A stretch of 42,388 nt of DNA, taken from the NCBI RefSeq assembly GCF_030462475.1, contig NZ_JASMRZ010000048.1, positions 1-42,388 of the forward strand, read 5' to 3'. Below, piece after piece: positions 9,001 through 15,181 of this stretch (positions within the stretch are counted from its first letter, which is position 1; each line of letters begins with the position of its first letter). This DNA is from Variovorax sp. CAN15 (lineage in GTDB: Bacteria > Pseudomonadota > Gammaproteobacteria > Burkholderiales > Burkholderiaceae_C). Under the pieces are notes generated by a model. That model was not told the origin of the DNA. It made no database searches and saw only the letters and a list, made by a program, of their open reading frames with translations. The translations under genes were made by a program, and so were the position numbers.

Positions 9001-11295
9001 ATTCGCGGTGTCGATTCGACTTGCGTACCTGGTGCTGGAAACGACCCTCGAAGCACCGTCGTAGAGCGTGTCGGTGACTGCTCCGGACGCATCGATCGTT
9101 CGCACTACCCGGCCGGCATCGTCGTAGATGCGCCAGGCGCGTTGGTCGGCGGGGCTCCTCGCAGGTCGGAAATCGCCAAACACCACGGGCACATGAGTGC
9201 TCGCCGCGTTCTGCAACGCAGTGATCAGGCCGGGCGCTGGGGTGGCGTAGACGACGGTCTCGGCAAGCTGGCTGTTCTGGTTGTAGACGTACTCGGTCAC
9301 TCTGCCGGAAGTCGATACTTCCGCGCTGATGCGTCCCATCGCGTCGTAGATGAACCAGCTGGCCACCCCCGTGGCGTCGATCGTCTGATAGGGCCTGCTC
9401 TCGCCGGCGTTGTAGACATAGCTCGTCTTCGCAAGCAGCGGATTCGAGGCACTGCCTTGCTGCACGCTGACCAGCCTGCCATTGTGGTCGTAGGCGCTGG
9501 TCGTCACGAGGCCGTTGGCCCGAGTCACGGTCGTCCTGTTGCCGGCGTCGTCGTAGCTCGTCAGGGTGACGTTGTTCTGCGAATCCTGCGCGGAGATCTG
9601 CCGCCCGAGTCCGTCGTAGGTGTATTGCGTGGTGCCGTCGGTGGCGCTGACAGTGCTGAGCAACTGGCCCGCTCGGTCATAGACGTAGTGCGTCACCGAC
9701 TGGCTGCCATCGGCGATGCCGTTGCCGGCTGCATCGACCTTGCTGAAGACGCTGATCTGCTGAACTTGGCCGCGGGAGTCGTAGACGATGTCCGTGCGGC
9801 TGGACTGCGTGCGGTCCTGGCCGCCGACCCAGTCGACCATTTGGGTCTCGTTGGGCGTCGCGATCGGGCTCAATGCGGAAGTGTCGAAAGTGCCGCCCAC
9901 ATACTGGATGCTGCTGATGCGCTGGCCGTAGCCGTCATAACGGTACTCGGTCACCCGGCCTTCGGGACTCAGCACGAAACGTAGAAGATTTCTGCCGGTA
10001 CCTTCGTATACGTAGCGCGTAGTCAGCGGTTGCGCAGGCTGGCCTGCTCCCGGGCCGTCCGGATCGGGCGTGAGATAGACCGTCTCGGTCAGCAACTGGT
10101 TGTGCACGTCATACGTGCGGGTGACGGTGTTGCCGGCGGCGTCGCGTTGGAGCGTCTGGTTCCCGTTGCCGTCGTACTGCATGTCGACGACATGCCCCTC
10201 GCCATCGATGACCTGGATCACATCGCCGTTGGCACTGTAGACGAAGCTGGTCGTCTGGACGACGCCGTTGACGGCAGGAGCCTTGATCTGCACCAGCTGT
10301 CCGTTGCCATCGTAGGCGTACACGCTCACCCTGCCGAGCGGGTCGACGACCGAGGTCCGGCGGTTTGCCGTGTCGTAGCTGTAGCTCGTCGTGTTGCCTT
10401 CACCGTCCTTGACGGTCGCGACCTTGAAGTCGGCGCCGACCTGCACGTATGTGAAGGCCAGGCTGGTGCCATCGGTTTGCGTCACCGAGGCGATGCGCTT
10501 GCTGGCGCCGTCGTACGTATAGGTGGTGACGTACTTCGCCCCGTCTGCGATGGAGCCATCTTCCGGACTGAGATCGACTGTGACGCTGGACAGGCGATCC
10601 GATGCGTCATAGGCATAGTGCACGCGCGTAAGCGTTGCGCCGCCTGATGCGACGGTTCTGATCTGGGTGAGATTGGTACCGCTGTAGTCGAAGTAGGTGA
10701 CTTCCCCATTCGCGTTGGTGAGGCTCTGCGGCGTTCCGTTGGTGTTGTAGGCCAGCGTGACCGTGTTGCCGCGCGGATCCGCGACCGAGAGAAGGCGACC
10801 CTCGCCAGTCGACTCGTACCGCTCGACCAGGCCGGTTGCACCGTCGGTCCAGGTGAAGCGGCCGGCGGCGGCGTCGTAGGCGATCGTGTCGAAGGCCCCG
10901 GAGCCCGCCGTACTCACGTAGAGGCTACGGCTACTGTCCCAGGTGTAGACAGCCTGCGCTCCGTCGCGGTCTGTGCGCGCCAACGTGCTGCCGGCGGTTG
11001 CGACGGTCCCGGTCAACTGGATTTGCTGGCCGAATGCGCTCATTCGCCAGTTGTCGCCGTTATCGTCGTTCAGCAGACCCTGGCTGTTGTAGGTGCGTAC
11101 GGCACCGATGTCGATCCCGCGGCCCTCGAGCCGGTCGTCGAAGTCCTGCAGGACCAGATTGCCCGTGGCGATGTTGACGAACGCCTGTTCACCGCTCCGG
11201 CCCTGGCCGGCGGTCCCAAGCATCCCGCGCTGTCCCAGCGTGGTCAAAGAAGTCAGACTGAGACCAAGACTGTTGCCGCTGACGATCGCTACCAT
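1..11295 (-). CDS. Giant RHS/YD-repeat protein, C-terminus beyond the window
   Basis: The frame stays open from the ATG at 11295 to base 1, giving at least 3765 residues with the end missing. An in-frame TAG lies 15 bases before the ATG, so this is the first possible ATG; its ribosome-binding site is weak. No signal peptide is visible. Residues ~30-75 form the usual entry segment of RHS proteins (GEQAFVNIATGNLVLQD, later RTYNSQG). Dozens of YD repeats follow (for example YDALGRL, YDGNGNV, YDAAGRL). They are interrupted at residues ~2620-3335 by three fibronectin-like units and a Tyr/Val/Gln-rich stretch, then resume to the edge. RHS repeats build a shell that, in known toxins, encloses a C-terminal effector; here the effector and any immunity gene would lie outside the window. 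No VgrG or Eag chaperone gene is visible. Cell-surface, toxin or contact roles are all possible. Family call firm, function open. Confidence 0.93.
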   Translation of the reverse strand, partial: MVAIVSGNSLGLSLTSLTTLGQRGMLGTAGQGRSGEQAFVNIATGNLVLQDFDDRLEGRGIDIGAVRTYNSQGLLNDDNGDNWRMSAFGQQIQLTGTVATAGSTLARTDRDGAQAVYTWDSSRSLYVSTAGSGAFDTIAYDAAAGRFTWTDGATGLVERYESTGEGRLLSVADPRGNTVTLAYNTNGTPQSLTNANGEVTYFDYSGTNLTQIRTVASGGATLTRVHYAYDASDRLSSVTVDLSPEDGSIADGAKYVTTYTYDGASKRIASVTQTDGTSLAFTYVQVGADFKVATVKDGEGNTTSYSYDTANRRTSVVDPLGRVSVYAYDGNGQLVQIKAPAVNGVVQTTSFVYSANGDVIQVIDGEGHVVDMQYDGNGNQTLQRDAAGNTVTRTYDVHNQLLTETVYLTPDPDGPGAGQPAQPLTTRYVYEGTGRNLLRFVLSPEGRVTEYRYDGYGQRISSIQYVGGTFDTSALSPIATPNETQMVDWVGGQDRTQSSRTDIVYDSRGQVQQISVFSKVDAAGNGIADGSQSVTHYVYDRAGQLLSTVSATDGTTQYTYDGLGRQISAQDSQNNVTLTSYDDAGNRTTVTRANGLVTTSAYDHNGRLVSVQQGSASNPLLAKTSYVYNAGESRPYQTIDATGVASWFIYDAMGRISAEVSTSGRVTEYVYNQNSQLAETVVYATPAPGLITALQNAASTHVPVVFGDFRPARSPADQRAWRIYDDAGRVVRTIDASGAVTDTLYDGASRVVSSTRYASRIDTANLGSAPTLAATNPPADAANDRVTRNFYDGDGLLRATLDAEGYLSELRYDGAGRLIGQTSYAIPTDPALRSAGLLAQLIPAANASDQKSYWLHDAQGRTVAEVDAEGYLTERVYDANGNVTQTVRYATRVNATLLAQISIATTVADIRPASTPEDRSTLVVYDKLNRISQQTNYEGTVTQYTYDSVGNLISTTTAAGTSEARTLSARYDIQGRLIGELSGVGSALLVGGQTQAQIDAIWVQYGLAHAYDAAGRRVSTTDAYGNKTLFFYDLDGRLTHTVNALGEVAEQQYNTLGQLTASIQYGSRISVAGLSGGLANISLTNAINAIANSALDSRQGFTYLAGGQLSTSTDALGNVTQRTYNAFGEEESRDQAIGDGRHLVQTQTLDRRGLVVGTVTDASGVNAITSAVYDAFGRATRIVDANGNARTQAYDRLGRVVVTVDPLNAQRSSSYDAFGRVLTQTDALGNTTTYSYDKALRSVSVTTPENITVTTVHTRHGQTQRVIDGNGNTTSFSYDKNGNLLTTTTPLTTTSSTFDRSNRLVQTTDANGNVVAFTYDAANRLLKRIVDPDGLNLVTEYAYDAKGQQISVTDANGKLTQMVYDLKGQLLKQVLDPAGLNLVTEYTFDARGKTLSVLSPGGTLTKYVYDNLGRRIEERLDPNGLNLRRTYAYDKNGNLTSDTDANGNVRRYVYDADDRLVFTFDALGNLKRNEYDAEGRVVRTVAYATPIDTSGLGAAPTLQQIASRVPSEAGGASIERRVFDKDGRIVATISGDGDLVTFSYDANGKVVERVAYATRVPVQGWTPGTLPAPVPDAAHDQRVRFVYDQLGRTIYTVDGTGAVVQQSYDGNGNVLERIAYATSIPVSTPGSAAAIAGAIAGIANATRDAHDRFVYDRAGRLTWHADGAGAVTQQVYDKNGNLIKQIQYATAISSSALPSSVVSSAGDRIADSIYDAANRLTYSIDALGTITWIGYDRNSNVVIRWTAAIRIAAPTTTSKLTEDQADSAATIDLATDRIERAAFDAANRMVMSVDATGAVTELQYDSVGNNLRTTQYANRIDNRLLNGNWTASYGDIRSLFTNDAADRSTTRTFDASNRLQYAVDSLGHVTYNSYDGLGRLTQSTAYALAIPAGERGTSATIAAAIVTHPEDRSNSFSYDAAGRLLRSTDALGFVESYGYNALGQKVSFTNKKGSTWTYDYDAAGRQTQETAPAADMTAVTTDATGNLVVDGAHSGSTPLVTRMAYDALGNLLSRTEALGRPEQRTTSYQYDTVGHQVKVIFPEVGVYADNPANAALAGRTEVLKALFTETRYDVFGNAVSNLDVAGNMSYKTYDVLGQVRYEVDALGFVTGYQRNAWGQVTELVRFANATGLTSGSPASLSTTQVSAAVNAAGIDHGSDRILTTEYDQAGRVSKVIEPQTFSYDAGAADAVKYFTAGKTTVNRYNAFGNLTQVAELKNAQTQEWIRTNNYYDLRGQKIATVDALGYLTTEAFDGAGNMVLHKEYATAIAGWNPNAASATPPVAPGSGDDRATLYTYDLGGRKTAETRLSVEYSGSANGTYSRADIVTGYGYDAVGNLTRTTDANGASTYSYYDALGRVRAVAAPVRIAGGTALTPVTEFLRDAYGNAVVTIARSAGAASANDTSYTLAGANAADRATFAAYDRMGHVTQSMDANGVNRYSSYDAQGHVAKEWQLVTDGNGVSSTMFRAYQYDKLGQQTHIFDPASTSQLNGSSITTVSQAQAGLTDTAIAYNAFGEVTRKSVNGVEGEYFDYDNAGRVWRTNSGDGVDKVAFYNLQGKQTAQLSSYGSAYENLNLRSIQRPDELAWRAVRRTDTVYDALGHVVQTVGPNRDEVTTGPRSGRTYTSATIGSTSQKVTDESGQVVSWTGTNSVTLSWSSLHGLGAGDVKVVMEYATQTWLVGGNTGGTDESSNNPFPTNPQTVAGGEIRSRTQIVSYAPEGSDNVTLTWEDQSASNGGISRVTRLTLYKKDLYGKWQQISDQSALGYGSQVIDIDTPDDPSSTVQLQLRPAGSSGDSGWASVGLTNFGKALRFNAAGLPAGNYEYRALMTTATGVTTQIGSGRIDLTSPPLQSIDTPMGFYQTGVTGLGLFTWQSPGTGIDQIFRIRPAGSTGAWDTRQVSARGEGKDGVDLSLIAAGTYEYELLWVRNGEGVPYAHATGQVVSTGFQLPRWVPPENLPVIPGVQVGTATVGNVVGHDEAGNPIYSGPTTTKPVIRWPATNLGPSESISFRYRLQGSSTWLVLPIGGTVGVDEAGNATGNREVDISGLPPGNYEYQVLVTQNVLGVETPVAQATGNLVVSPTGEGHNVPTLTPFPKPVTITPDDPANHIIGWTGTGPTYGPPVVIGTDANGQPIFGQGYGRDVIGSDESGPIYGPVKAIPYYTYQMVQVTQNVPVQVQVGTDPIYARDEAGNIVYETIYETQYQQRAVPVYGWVQVPRVEAYQVAVQRTGISGYDEGGAPIYYTYTDYETHYRTVYDWVIVQTGWTTETYPVQVPVQRPVIVGYQPRYETQMQQQTVWVQVPTLVTPPDPAQYIISAHSGSPIYGPPVMVTTGTDESGNPITGLGKGYQLVNGVVTAVPYTEIQTEWRWVDVWVPGTTPAPTVADTTPPYKPGYMTPLIPPLFNATVTTAPGSSAVSENNTAGAPGSQAIWQDSSSGSPRPVVNQNTDRWGNVISISDPRSAGWVTTYRYNANNQLVEQRQPDANGTGEAVTQLFYDKLGRQVAVKDANGNVQGKVYDAGGNLVQELNADGGTITHSYNAFGEKMSTVDAMGRSTGFTYDNVGRLLTTTRMAADIWGWATSFGPSVIGTAQIVETVTWDQAGRKLSQTNGAGETIRYAYDLRGNLVSTTQPLGQVKLAAFDSMNRKIAEVDANGALATWSYNYFGQLTGHTDIGGATYSYSYDNARQLTQQTNSRGQNLSYSYDKAGQLLRIDDAGVGKVTTYAYDLGGRRIRETTVQGGVTYQDNQMAYDALGRLRWVADTNAYIT
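1290..1995 (-). other. Tyr/Val/Gln-rich low-complexity module in the RHS protein
   Basis: Residues ~3100-3335 of the RHS frame are not YD repeats. The stretch is rich in Tyr, Val, Gln, Pro and Thr with dipeptide-like patterns (VPVQVQV, YETIYETQYQQ, YPVQVPVQRPV, TQMQQQTVWVQVP). It also carries a recurring motif, roughly D-[EA]-x-G-x-P-I-[YF], seen as DANGQPIFG, DESGPIYGP, DEAGNIVYE and DEGGAPIYY. Related copies flank the module (DEAGNPIYSGP near 2350, DESGNPITG near 1290). I do not recognise a named domain. Confidence 0.6.
2040..3440 (-). other. Three fibronectin-like units inside the RHS protein
   Basis: Within the giant RHS frame (residues ~2620-3085) the YD repeats stop. Three beta-sandwich-like units take over, each ending in a similar strand: PAGNYEYRAL near base 2835, AAGTYEYELLW near 2535 and PPGNYEYQVLV near 2145. 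The segments before these strands carry tryptophans in TLTWEDQ, LFTWQSP and VIRWPAT, as expected for fibronectin type III-like folds. Assignment to FN3 is by pattern only; another Ig-like fold is possible. Confidence 0.6.
7010..7330 (-). repeat. Near-tandem ~43-residue subrepeat in the RHS gene
   Basis: Three successive units of about 129 bases encode DPDGLNLVTEY, DPAGLNLVTEY and DPNGLNLRRTY, each followed by a YD or FD unit. They are more alike than the surrounding YD repeats, which suggests recent internal duplication inside the gene. Confidence 0.6.
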
Positions 11296-11570
11296 TTTTG
11301 TGTCCGTCTATCCAAAAAAGATGCGAACCGTGATCACGCAGCCTGCTCCGGCCCCCGTTCATGACGAATCTAGGGGAGAGCCCAGGGCCATCCCTGGTGG
11401 CCGCCAATCGCACTCGGGACGAGGGTTGGCGCACGGTTCTCCGCAATACATCCGTCGCTGGAAAAATTTGTTTAGCTTTTTTTCCTGGGCGGCCACCTTG
11501 CTAAACAGTTCGGGGTTCGCGTGGATATGTTGTTGGAGCCGCTGTTCCGACTGTTTTGAAATTAGTACTC
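11296..11570. promoter_or_regulatory. Divergent intergenic region between the RHS gene and the RiPP locus
   Basis: This 275-base gap separates two divergent transcription units and must hold at least one promoter for each if both are expressed. It is more AT-rich than its surroundings, with T-runs near 11461-11485. A perfect dyad, CCAGGG-CCAT-CCCTGG, lies at 11382-11397 and could be an operator or a small hairpin. No -35/-10 pair with good spacing stands out by eye, so no promoter is placed. Confidence 0.4.
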
Positions 11571-12617
11571 ATGTCTTATATCGCCGTCACGCTGAATCAT
11601 TTCCGCGCCCTTCAAGAGTGGGCAATCAGTCAGCAGGCGGAGGTGCGTCTGGACATGAAGACGTTCCGAGTGGAAGTCCTGCGCGGAGCTGCGCGTTGCA
11701 ACCTTCACCCGCAGTTCCTGAATACGGTGGATGGCGCCATCAGCTATTCGCCGTTGCTGGGCCCGGCCACTGGCGGATTCGTCGGCTGGCTTCCATATCG
11801 CCCGATCAGGTGGGCGTTGTCCAACGACAAGCTCGAATTCAAGAACTTTCTTCACAGGCATGGACTCCTGACCCCGACCATCTGGCCGGGCATGAAGGAT
11901 GTCGACAAGGACTACGTCCTGAAGCAGCCGGTGGGATCATTTGGGCAAGCCGTGTTTGGGCCGTACCACGCGGATGTGGACGCGCTGAGCCTGCCCGAGC
12001 ATCGCCTCGGGGTGCGTGAACGCGCTTTCGCCGAGCAGTTCATCGCCGGCCGGAATGTAAAAGCGTGGTTCTGGGGCGGAGAGCCATTTCACCTTCACCT
12101 TCAGCCGTATCCCACCATCCGTGGCGATGGAGCTTCTCGGATCGACGCACTGATTGCCCGGCGAATGGAGCGCATGGATGGAGTGGTTCCAGACACTGCC
12201 GACAAGCCGTGGATCGTTTCCTCTTTGGCTTTCCAGGGCTGGACGCTCTCCGACATCTTGCCGATCGACGCAGAGGTGTGGATCGACTACCGCTATGGGC
12301 GCAGATATGCCTCGGACCCGATCCAGACACATCCCGACAACATGCAGCACCTGTTGACCGAGCATGGACGCGAGCAGGTGCGGCAAGCGGGGCGGCACTT
12401 GCACAACGAACTGGTGAAGTCGCACGGCGTGCCCGTCCTTTTTGCCCTGGACGGAGTGCTGGATGCGAATGACCGCATTTGGTGGCTCGAGGCCAATTCG
12501 AATCCGATTCTTCCGCCTACGGGGTACCCGTTGATTCTTGCCACGTTGTTCGAAACGGACGAAATACCGAAGTCGGGCGAACTGCGCCCCGCGTCGGCCG
12601 CCGTGGGGACCGTGTAA
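11571..12617 (+). CDS. ATP-grasp ligase of the RiPP locus
   Basis: 348 residues from ATG 11571 (MSYIAVTLNHF). A TTG five codons upstream is possible, but neither start has a strong ribosome-binding site. ATP-grasp marks: DYVLKQPVGSFGQAVFGP (residues 114-131, ATP-binding Lys and glycine-rich loop), FAEQFIAGRNVKAWFWGGEP (153-172), IRGDGASRIDALI (183-195, like the GDG segment of cyanophycin- or glutathione-synthetase relatives), and WWLEANSNP (304-312), which supplies the Glu and Asn metal ligands. Such enzymes activate a carboxylate as acyl phosphate and join it to an amine or alcohol. In peptide maturation they make ester or amide crosslinks (graspetides) or add an amino acid. The next gene begins 31 bases after the stop, so co-transcription is likely. 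The substrate is inferred to be the peptide at 14952; a free amino acid is the alternative. Confidence 0.82.
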   Translation: MSYIAVTLNHFRALQEWAISQQAEVRLDMKTFRVEVLRGAARCNLHPQFLNTVDGAISYSPLLGPATGGFVGWLPYRPIRWALSNDKLEFKNFLHRHGLLTPTIWPGMKDVDKDYVLKQPVGSFGQAVFGPYHADVDALSLPEHRLGVRERAFAEQFIAGRNVKAWFWGGEPFHLHLQPYPTIRGDGASRIDALIARRMERMDGVVPDTADKPWIVSSLAFQGWTLSDILPIDAEVWIDYRYGRRYASDPIQTHPDNMQHLLTEHGREQVRQAGRHLHNELVKSHGVPVLFALDGVLDANDRIWWLEANSNPILPPTGYPLILATLFETDEIPKSGELRPASAAVGTV

Positions 12618-12648
12618 GCAGACCATGGCGAAATCCGGAGACAGCACG

Positions 12649-14877
12649 ATGCACAGGCCGATGGTCGCCGGCAAGTGGATCTATAGAACGGGCGGAATGG
12701 TCTGCCGCCTGCCGTTGAAGCGTTTGCGTGTGTCTGCGCCTGCAGACTTCCTCCGCGCCGTCGAACGAAGTTGCGATGGCAACGCCACATGGGAGGATGT
12801 GCGCAACGGCCTGATCGATCGCTGGCCTGCAGAAGAAGTCGACTCTTGCATGTCAACGCTGTTGAAGCAGGGGGCACTCGTCGACTCGAGTTATTGTCTG
12901 GCGTCGCAGGCGCGAATCGGTTGGACCCCGCAGCCTATTGCAGCACCGCTCAGCGATGCGGACGAACTCTATGCGTTGAGGCATTCCGTTGACAAGGAGC
13001 TGACGCAGCCGCGCCCGGGAATCGAGAAGCTGCGGCCTCGGAACAATCCGCTCATGGATCTCCTGCTGAGCAGGGGCAGTGCTCGCACGTTCGACGACAA
13101 GCCGCTTCAACTGCAATCCGTGGTGAACATCCTGTGGTCGATGTACGGCGTGCTCCGTGAAACCGGGGAGCGCGTGCAGCGGACCGTGCCTTCGGGGGGC
13201 GCCCTGTATGGCTTGCGTTGGTTCATGGCGCTGCTGCGTCCCATGGAGGGGTACCCAACAGGTGTCTACGAAGTGCGCTATCACGCCTGTGGCGTTGAAG
13301 GCGGCGAGCTCTCGCTGCAGATGCGGGACGGCGAAGCGAACCGTGCCTGGAGCACGCTGCTGACGCCTGCCGTGCTGAGCTTCGCCCATGCTGTGATCTA
13401 TCCGGTCGCAGACATCCATTTCATAGGAAAGAAATATGGAAACCGAGCGCTGACACTGGCGATGCTGGAGGCGGGGCATGCGCTGCAGAACGGTGCCCTT
13501 GCAGCTCAATACGAGGGAGCCGCCACCATCATGCGTGGCGATACCGTTGAAGTGGAGGTTCTTTCTCTTCTGGGGTTGGAGGACTCCCTCTATCCGTTGC
13601 CTGCGATGGTGCTGGGTTCCAGGCCTTCCGTGAATCAGGAGGCCTTGGCCAAGGCGGCAGGCCAGGTTGCGCTCGTGCGGTCCGTGCCCAACCACTCCCA
13701 ACGGTTGGCACTGTCGACGCGGATCGCCGTGGCAGGGCCCATTCGAATAGGGCGACAGGACAATGCGTGGAGCCTGTGGGCCGCGGGGCGCGCTGAAAGT
13801 CCTGAAGTGGCGGTGGTGAAGGCTGAGGCCGAAGCCTGGGAGCGCATCGGCTGGTCATCGCCGCGCGCCGATCTGGAGAGGGCGCGCTTCGGTGAGGTTC
13901 CGCACGCGGTCGATCCTCGCAGCCTTGTGGAGTACAGCCCGGCTCAATATAGCCGGGACGAATTTCCCTATTCGCCGTTCTCCGCGCGCCGGCACTACCC
14001 TTGGGTGAAAGCACAGCGCGCCGGTTCGGGGACCGAGGTGCAGATCATGGCTCAGTGCGTCTACGCATTGAGTTCAATAAGCCCAGGCGATGCGCATCAG
14101 CCTTTCACCAACGCAAGCACCTCCGGTGTCGCTGCATATACGGACATGAGCGAGGCACGGCACCGGGCGCTTGTCGAACTGATCGAACGAGATGCCTTTG
14201 CTCGCGCCTGGCTTGGCAGGGTGGCACCGCCTCTGGTCGATGAAGCGGGGCTTGCAGGCTCGTTGCAACGCCGGGTCGCCCGGTTGCGGGATGCAGGCTA
14301 CCTGTTGTCTCTCCATGCGCTGCCTTCCGATCATCTGCCTGTGATCGCGGTGTTTGTGCAGCATCGCGCCTCGACATTCACCTCGCTGACTACCGCGGCC
14401 GGGTTTCAGTGGCAGGAAGCCGTCGCATCGGCGCTGTCGGAGACTGAAAGCAGGGTGCAGCAGCATCATGGGGGGGCTCCGCGCCAGCCCATGCGCGCAG
14501 AGGACGTCACGCTCGCGACCCATCACGGCGAGTACTTCAGGACAAAGGCCGGTTTCAAGTTGGCAGACTGGTTCGCTTCCGAGCGTCGGATGGTTTCCGT
14601 GCGCGGGAAGACAAGCTTTGCATCGAACGGAACGCAGTTGCTCGATCACTTTCAGGACTCGGGCCTTGAGGTTCTTTTCTGCGACCTGACTCCGAACGGG
14701 GCTGCGATCAATCAGGGGCGAACTCCCCTGTACGTGGCTCGAGCTTTCGTTCCCGGTCTGGTTCCCATCTGGTTCGGCCATGGCGTCGAGCCGCTGAGGA
14801 CCTGCGAGCGCATTGGCGTGAATGTCGAGACTCGCGGCAATGCCCGATGGTCATTGCCGCCTCATCCGTGCACTTGA
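12649..14877 (+). CDS. SagB-type dehydrogenase / YcaO cyclodehydratase fusion
   Basis: 742 residues. ATG 12649 was chosen because GGAG lies 8 bases upstream; ATG 12625 in the same frame is an alternative. Residues ~20-85 look like a small winged-helix domain (FLRAVERSCDG, then LLKQGALVD), possibly a leader-binding RRE. Residues ~130-325 are an FMN nitroreductase-like SagB domain: SRGSARTFDDKPL (141-153), PSGGALYGL (181-189), the Lys-Tyr pair in KKYGNRA (261-267) and LEAGHALQNGALA (273-285). Residues ~355-742 are YcaO, with nucleotide-binding segments AEAEAWERIGW (392-402), EARHRALVELIERDAF (502-517) and ALSETESR (595-602), and a proline-rich end, PPHPCT. Known YcaO enzymes turn Cys, Ser or Thr into azolines using ATP, and SagB oxidises azolines to azoles. 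No separate E1-like partner gene is nearby. The linked peptide gene follows 74 bases downstream. Confidence 0.9.
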   Translation: MHRPMVAGKWIYRTGGMVCRLPLKRLRVSAPADFLRAVERSCDGNATWEDVRNGLIDRWPAEEVDSCMSTLLKQGALVDSSYCLASQARIGWTPQPIAAPLSDADELYALRHSVDKELTQPRPGIEKLRPRNNPLMDLLLSRGSARTFDDKPLQLQSVVNILWSMYGVLRETGERVQRTVPSGGALYGLRWFMALLRPMEGYPTGVYEVRYHACGVEGGELSLQMRDGEANRAWSTLLTPAVLSFAHAVIYPVADIHFIGKKYGNRALTLAMLEAGHALQNGALAAQYEGAATIMRGDTVEVEVLSLLGLEDSLYPLPAMVLGSRPSVNQEALAKAAGQVALVRSVPNHSQRLALSTRIAVAGPIRIGRQDNAWSLWAAGRAESPEVAVVKAEAEAWERIGWSSPRADLERARFGEVPHAVDPRSLVEYSPAQYSRDEFPYSPFSARRHYPWVKAQRAGSGTEVQIMAQCVYALSSISPGDAHQPFTNASTSGVAAYTDMSEARHRALVELIERDAFARAWLGRVAPPLVDEAGLAGSLQRRVARLRDAGYLLSLHALPSDHLPVIAVFVQHRASTFTSLTTAAGFQWQEAVASALSETESRVQQHHGGAPRQPMRAEDVTLATHHGEYFRTKAGFKLADWFASERRMVSVRGKTSFASNGTQLLDHFQDSGLEVLFCDLTPNGAAINQGRTPLYVARAFVPGLVPIWFGHGVEPLRTCERIGVNVETRGNARWSLPPHPCT

Positions 14878-14951
14878 ACTGGAGGACGCACTATCGGATA
14901 CCTCCGTCTGGCTCTTTTCTTTCCAACTGATTTTTCACTAGAGGAACCCAT

Positions 14952-15161
14952 ATGAAGAACGACTCCATCAATCTCTCGGCTGTCCGTTCGGCGACCAGCC
15001 AGCAGCTCCAATGCAATGTTGTCGTCGAGCCCTCCAGCATCGACTTTCTGAACGAAGGCTCCATCTTCGCCGCCGGCTCGTCGAGCGACTGCAGCGCGAT
15101 CTCCCCGCTGCCGGAGCCCAAGAAGAGCAAGCGCCGCGGCCAGGAAAACAGCGAACGCTGA
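14952..15161 (+). CDS. Putative RiPP precursor peptide
   Basis: 69 residues starting MKNDSINLSAV, with a strong GAGGA ribosome-binding site 6 bases before the ATG, the best in this locus. It lies between the SagB-YcaO fusion and the radical SAM gene, the usual place for a precursor. Only two cysteines occur, Cys21 (LQCNVVV) and Cys47 in a Ser-rich patch (GSSSDCSAIS, 42-51). The end is proline- and lysine/arginine-rich (PLPEPKKSKRRGQ, 52-64). There are no Trp or Tyr residues and two Phe (32 and 39). There is no double-glycine site or signal peptide. I infer a leader of roughly 35 residues and a core around Gly36-Pro56, with Cys47 and nearby serines as heterocyclisation candidates; this is unproven. 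I recognise no precursor family. The remaining bases before the next gene (20) hold only its ribosome-binding site. Confidence 0.78.
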   Translation: MKNDSINLSAVRSATSQQLQCNVVVEPSSIDFLNEGSIFAAGSSSDCSAISPLPEPKKSKRRGQENSER

Positions 15162-15181
15162 GTGCAAGGCGGACTTTTCGC

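Noticed and set aside
7010..10020. Regularly spaced repeats that could suggest a CRISPR array
   Set aside because: Spacing is set by YD protein repeats, the units differ in sequence, and the region is one open frame.
12538..12648. Upstream extension of the SagB-YcaO fusion
   Set aside because: It overlaps the ATP-grasp gene and lacks a ribosome-binding site; the ATG at 12649 has GGAG at good spacing.
15011..15181. Upstream extension of the radical SAM frame
   Set aside because: It runs through the precursor gene in another register and gives Arg-rich nonsense; ATG 15182 begins the plausible protein.
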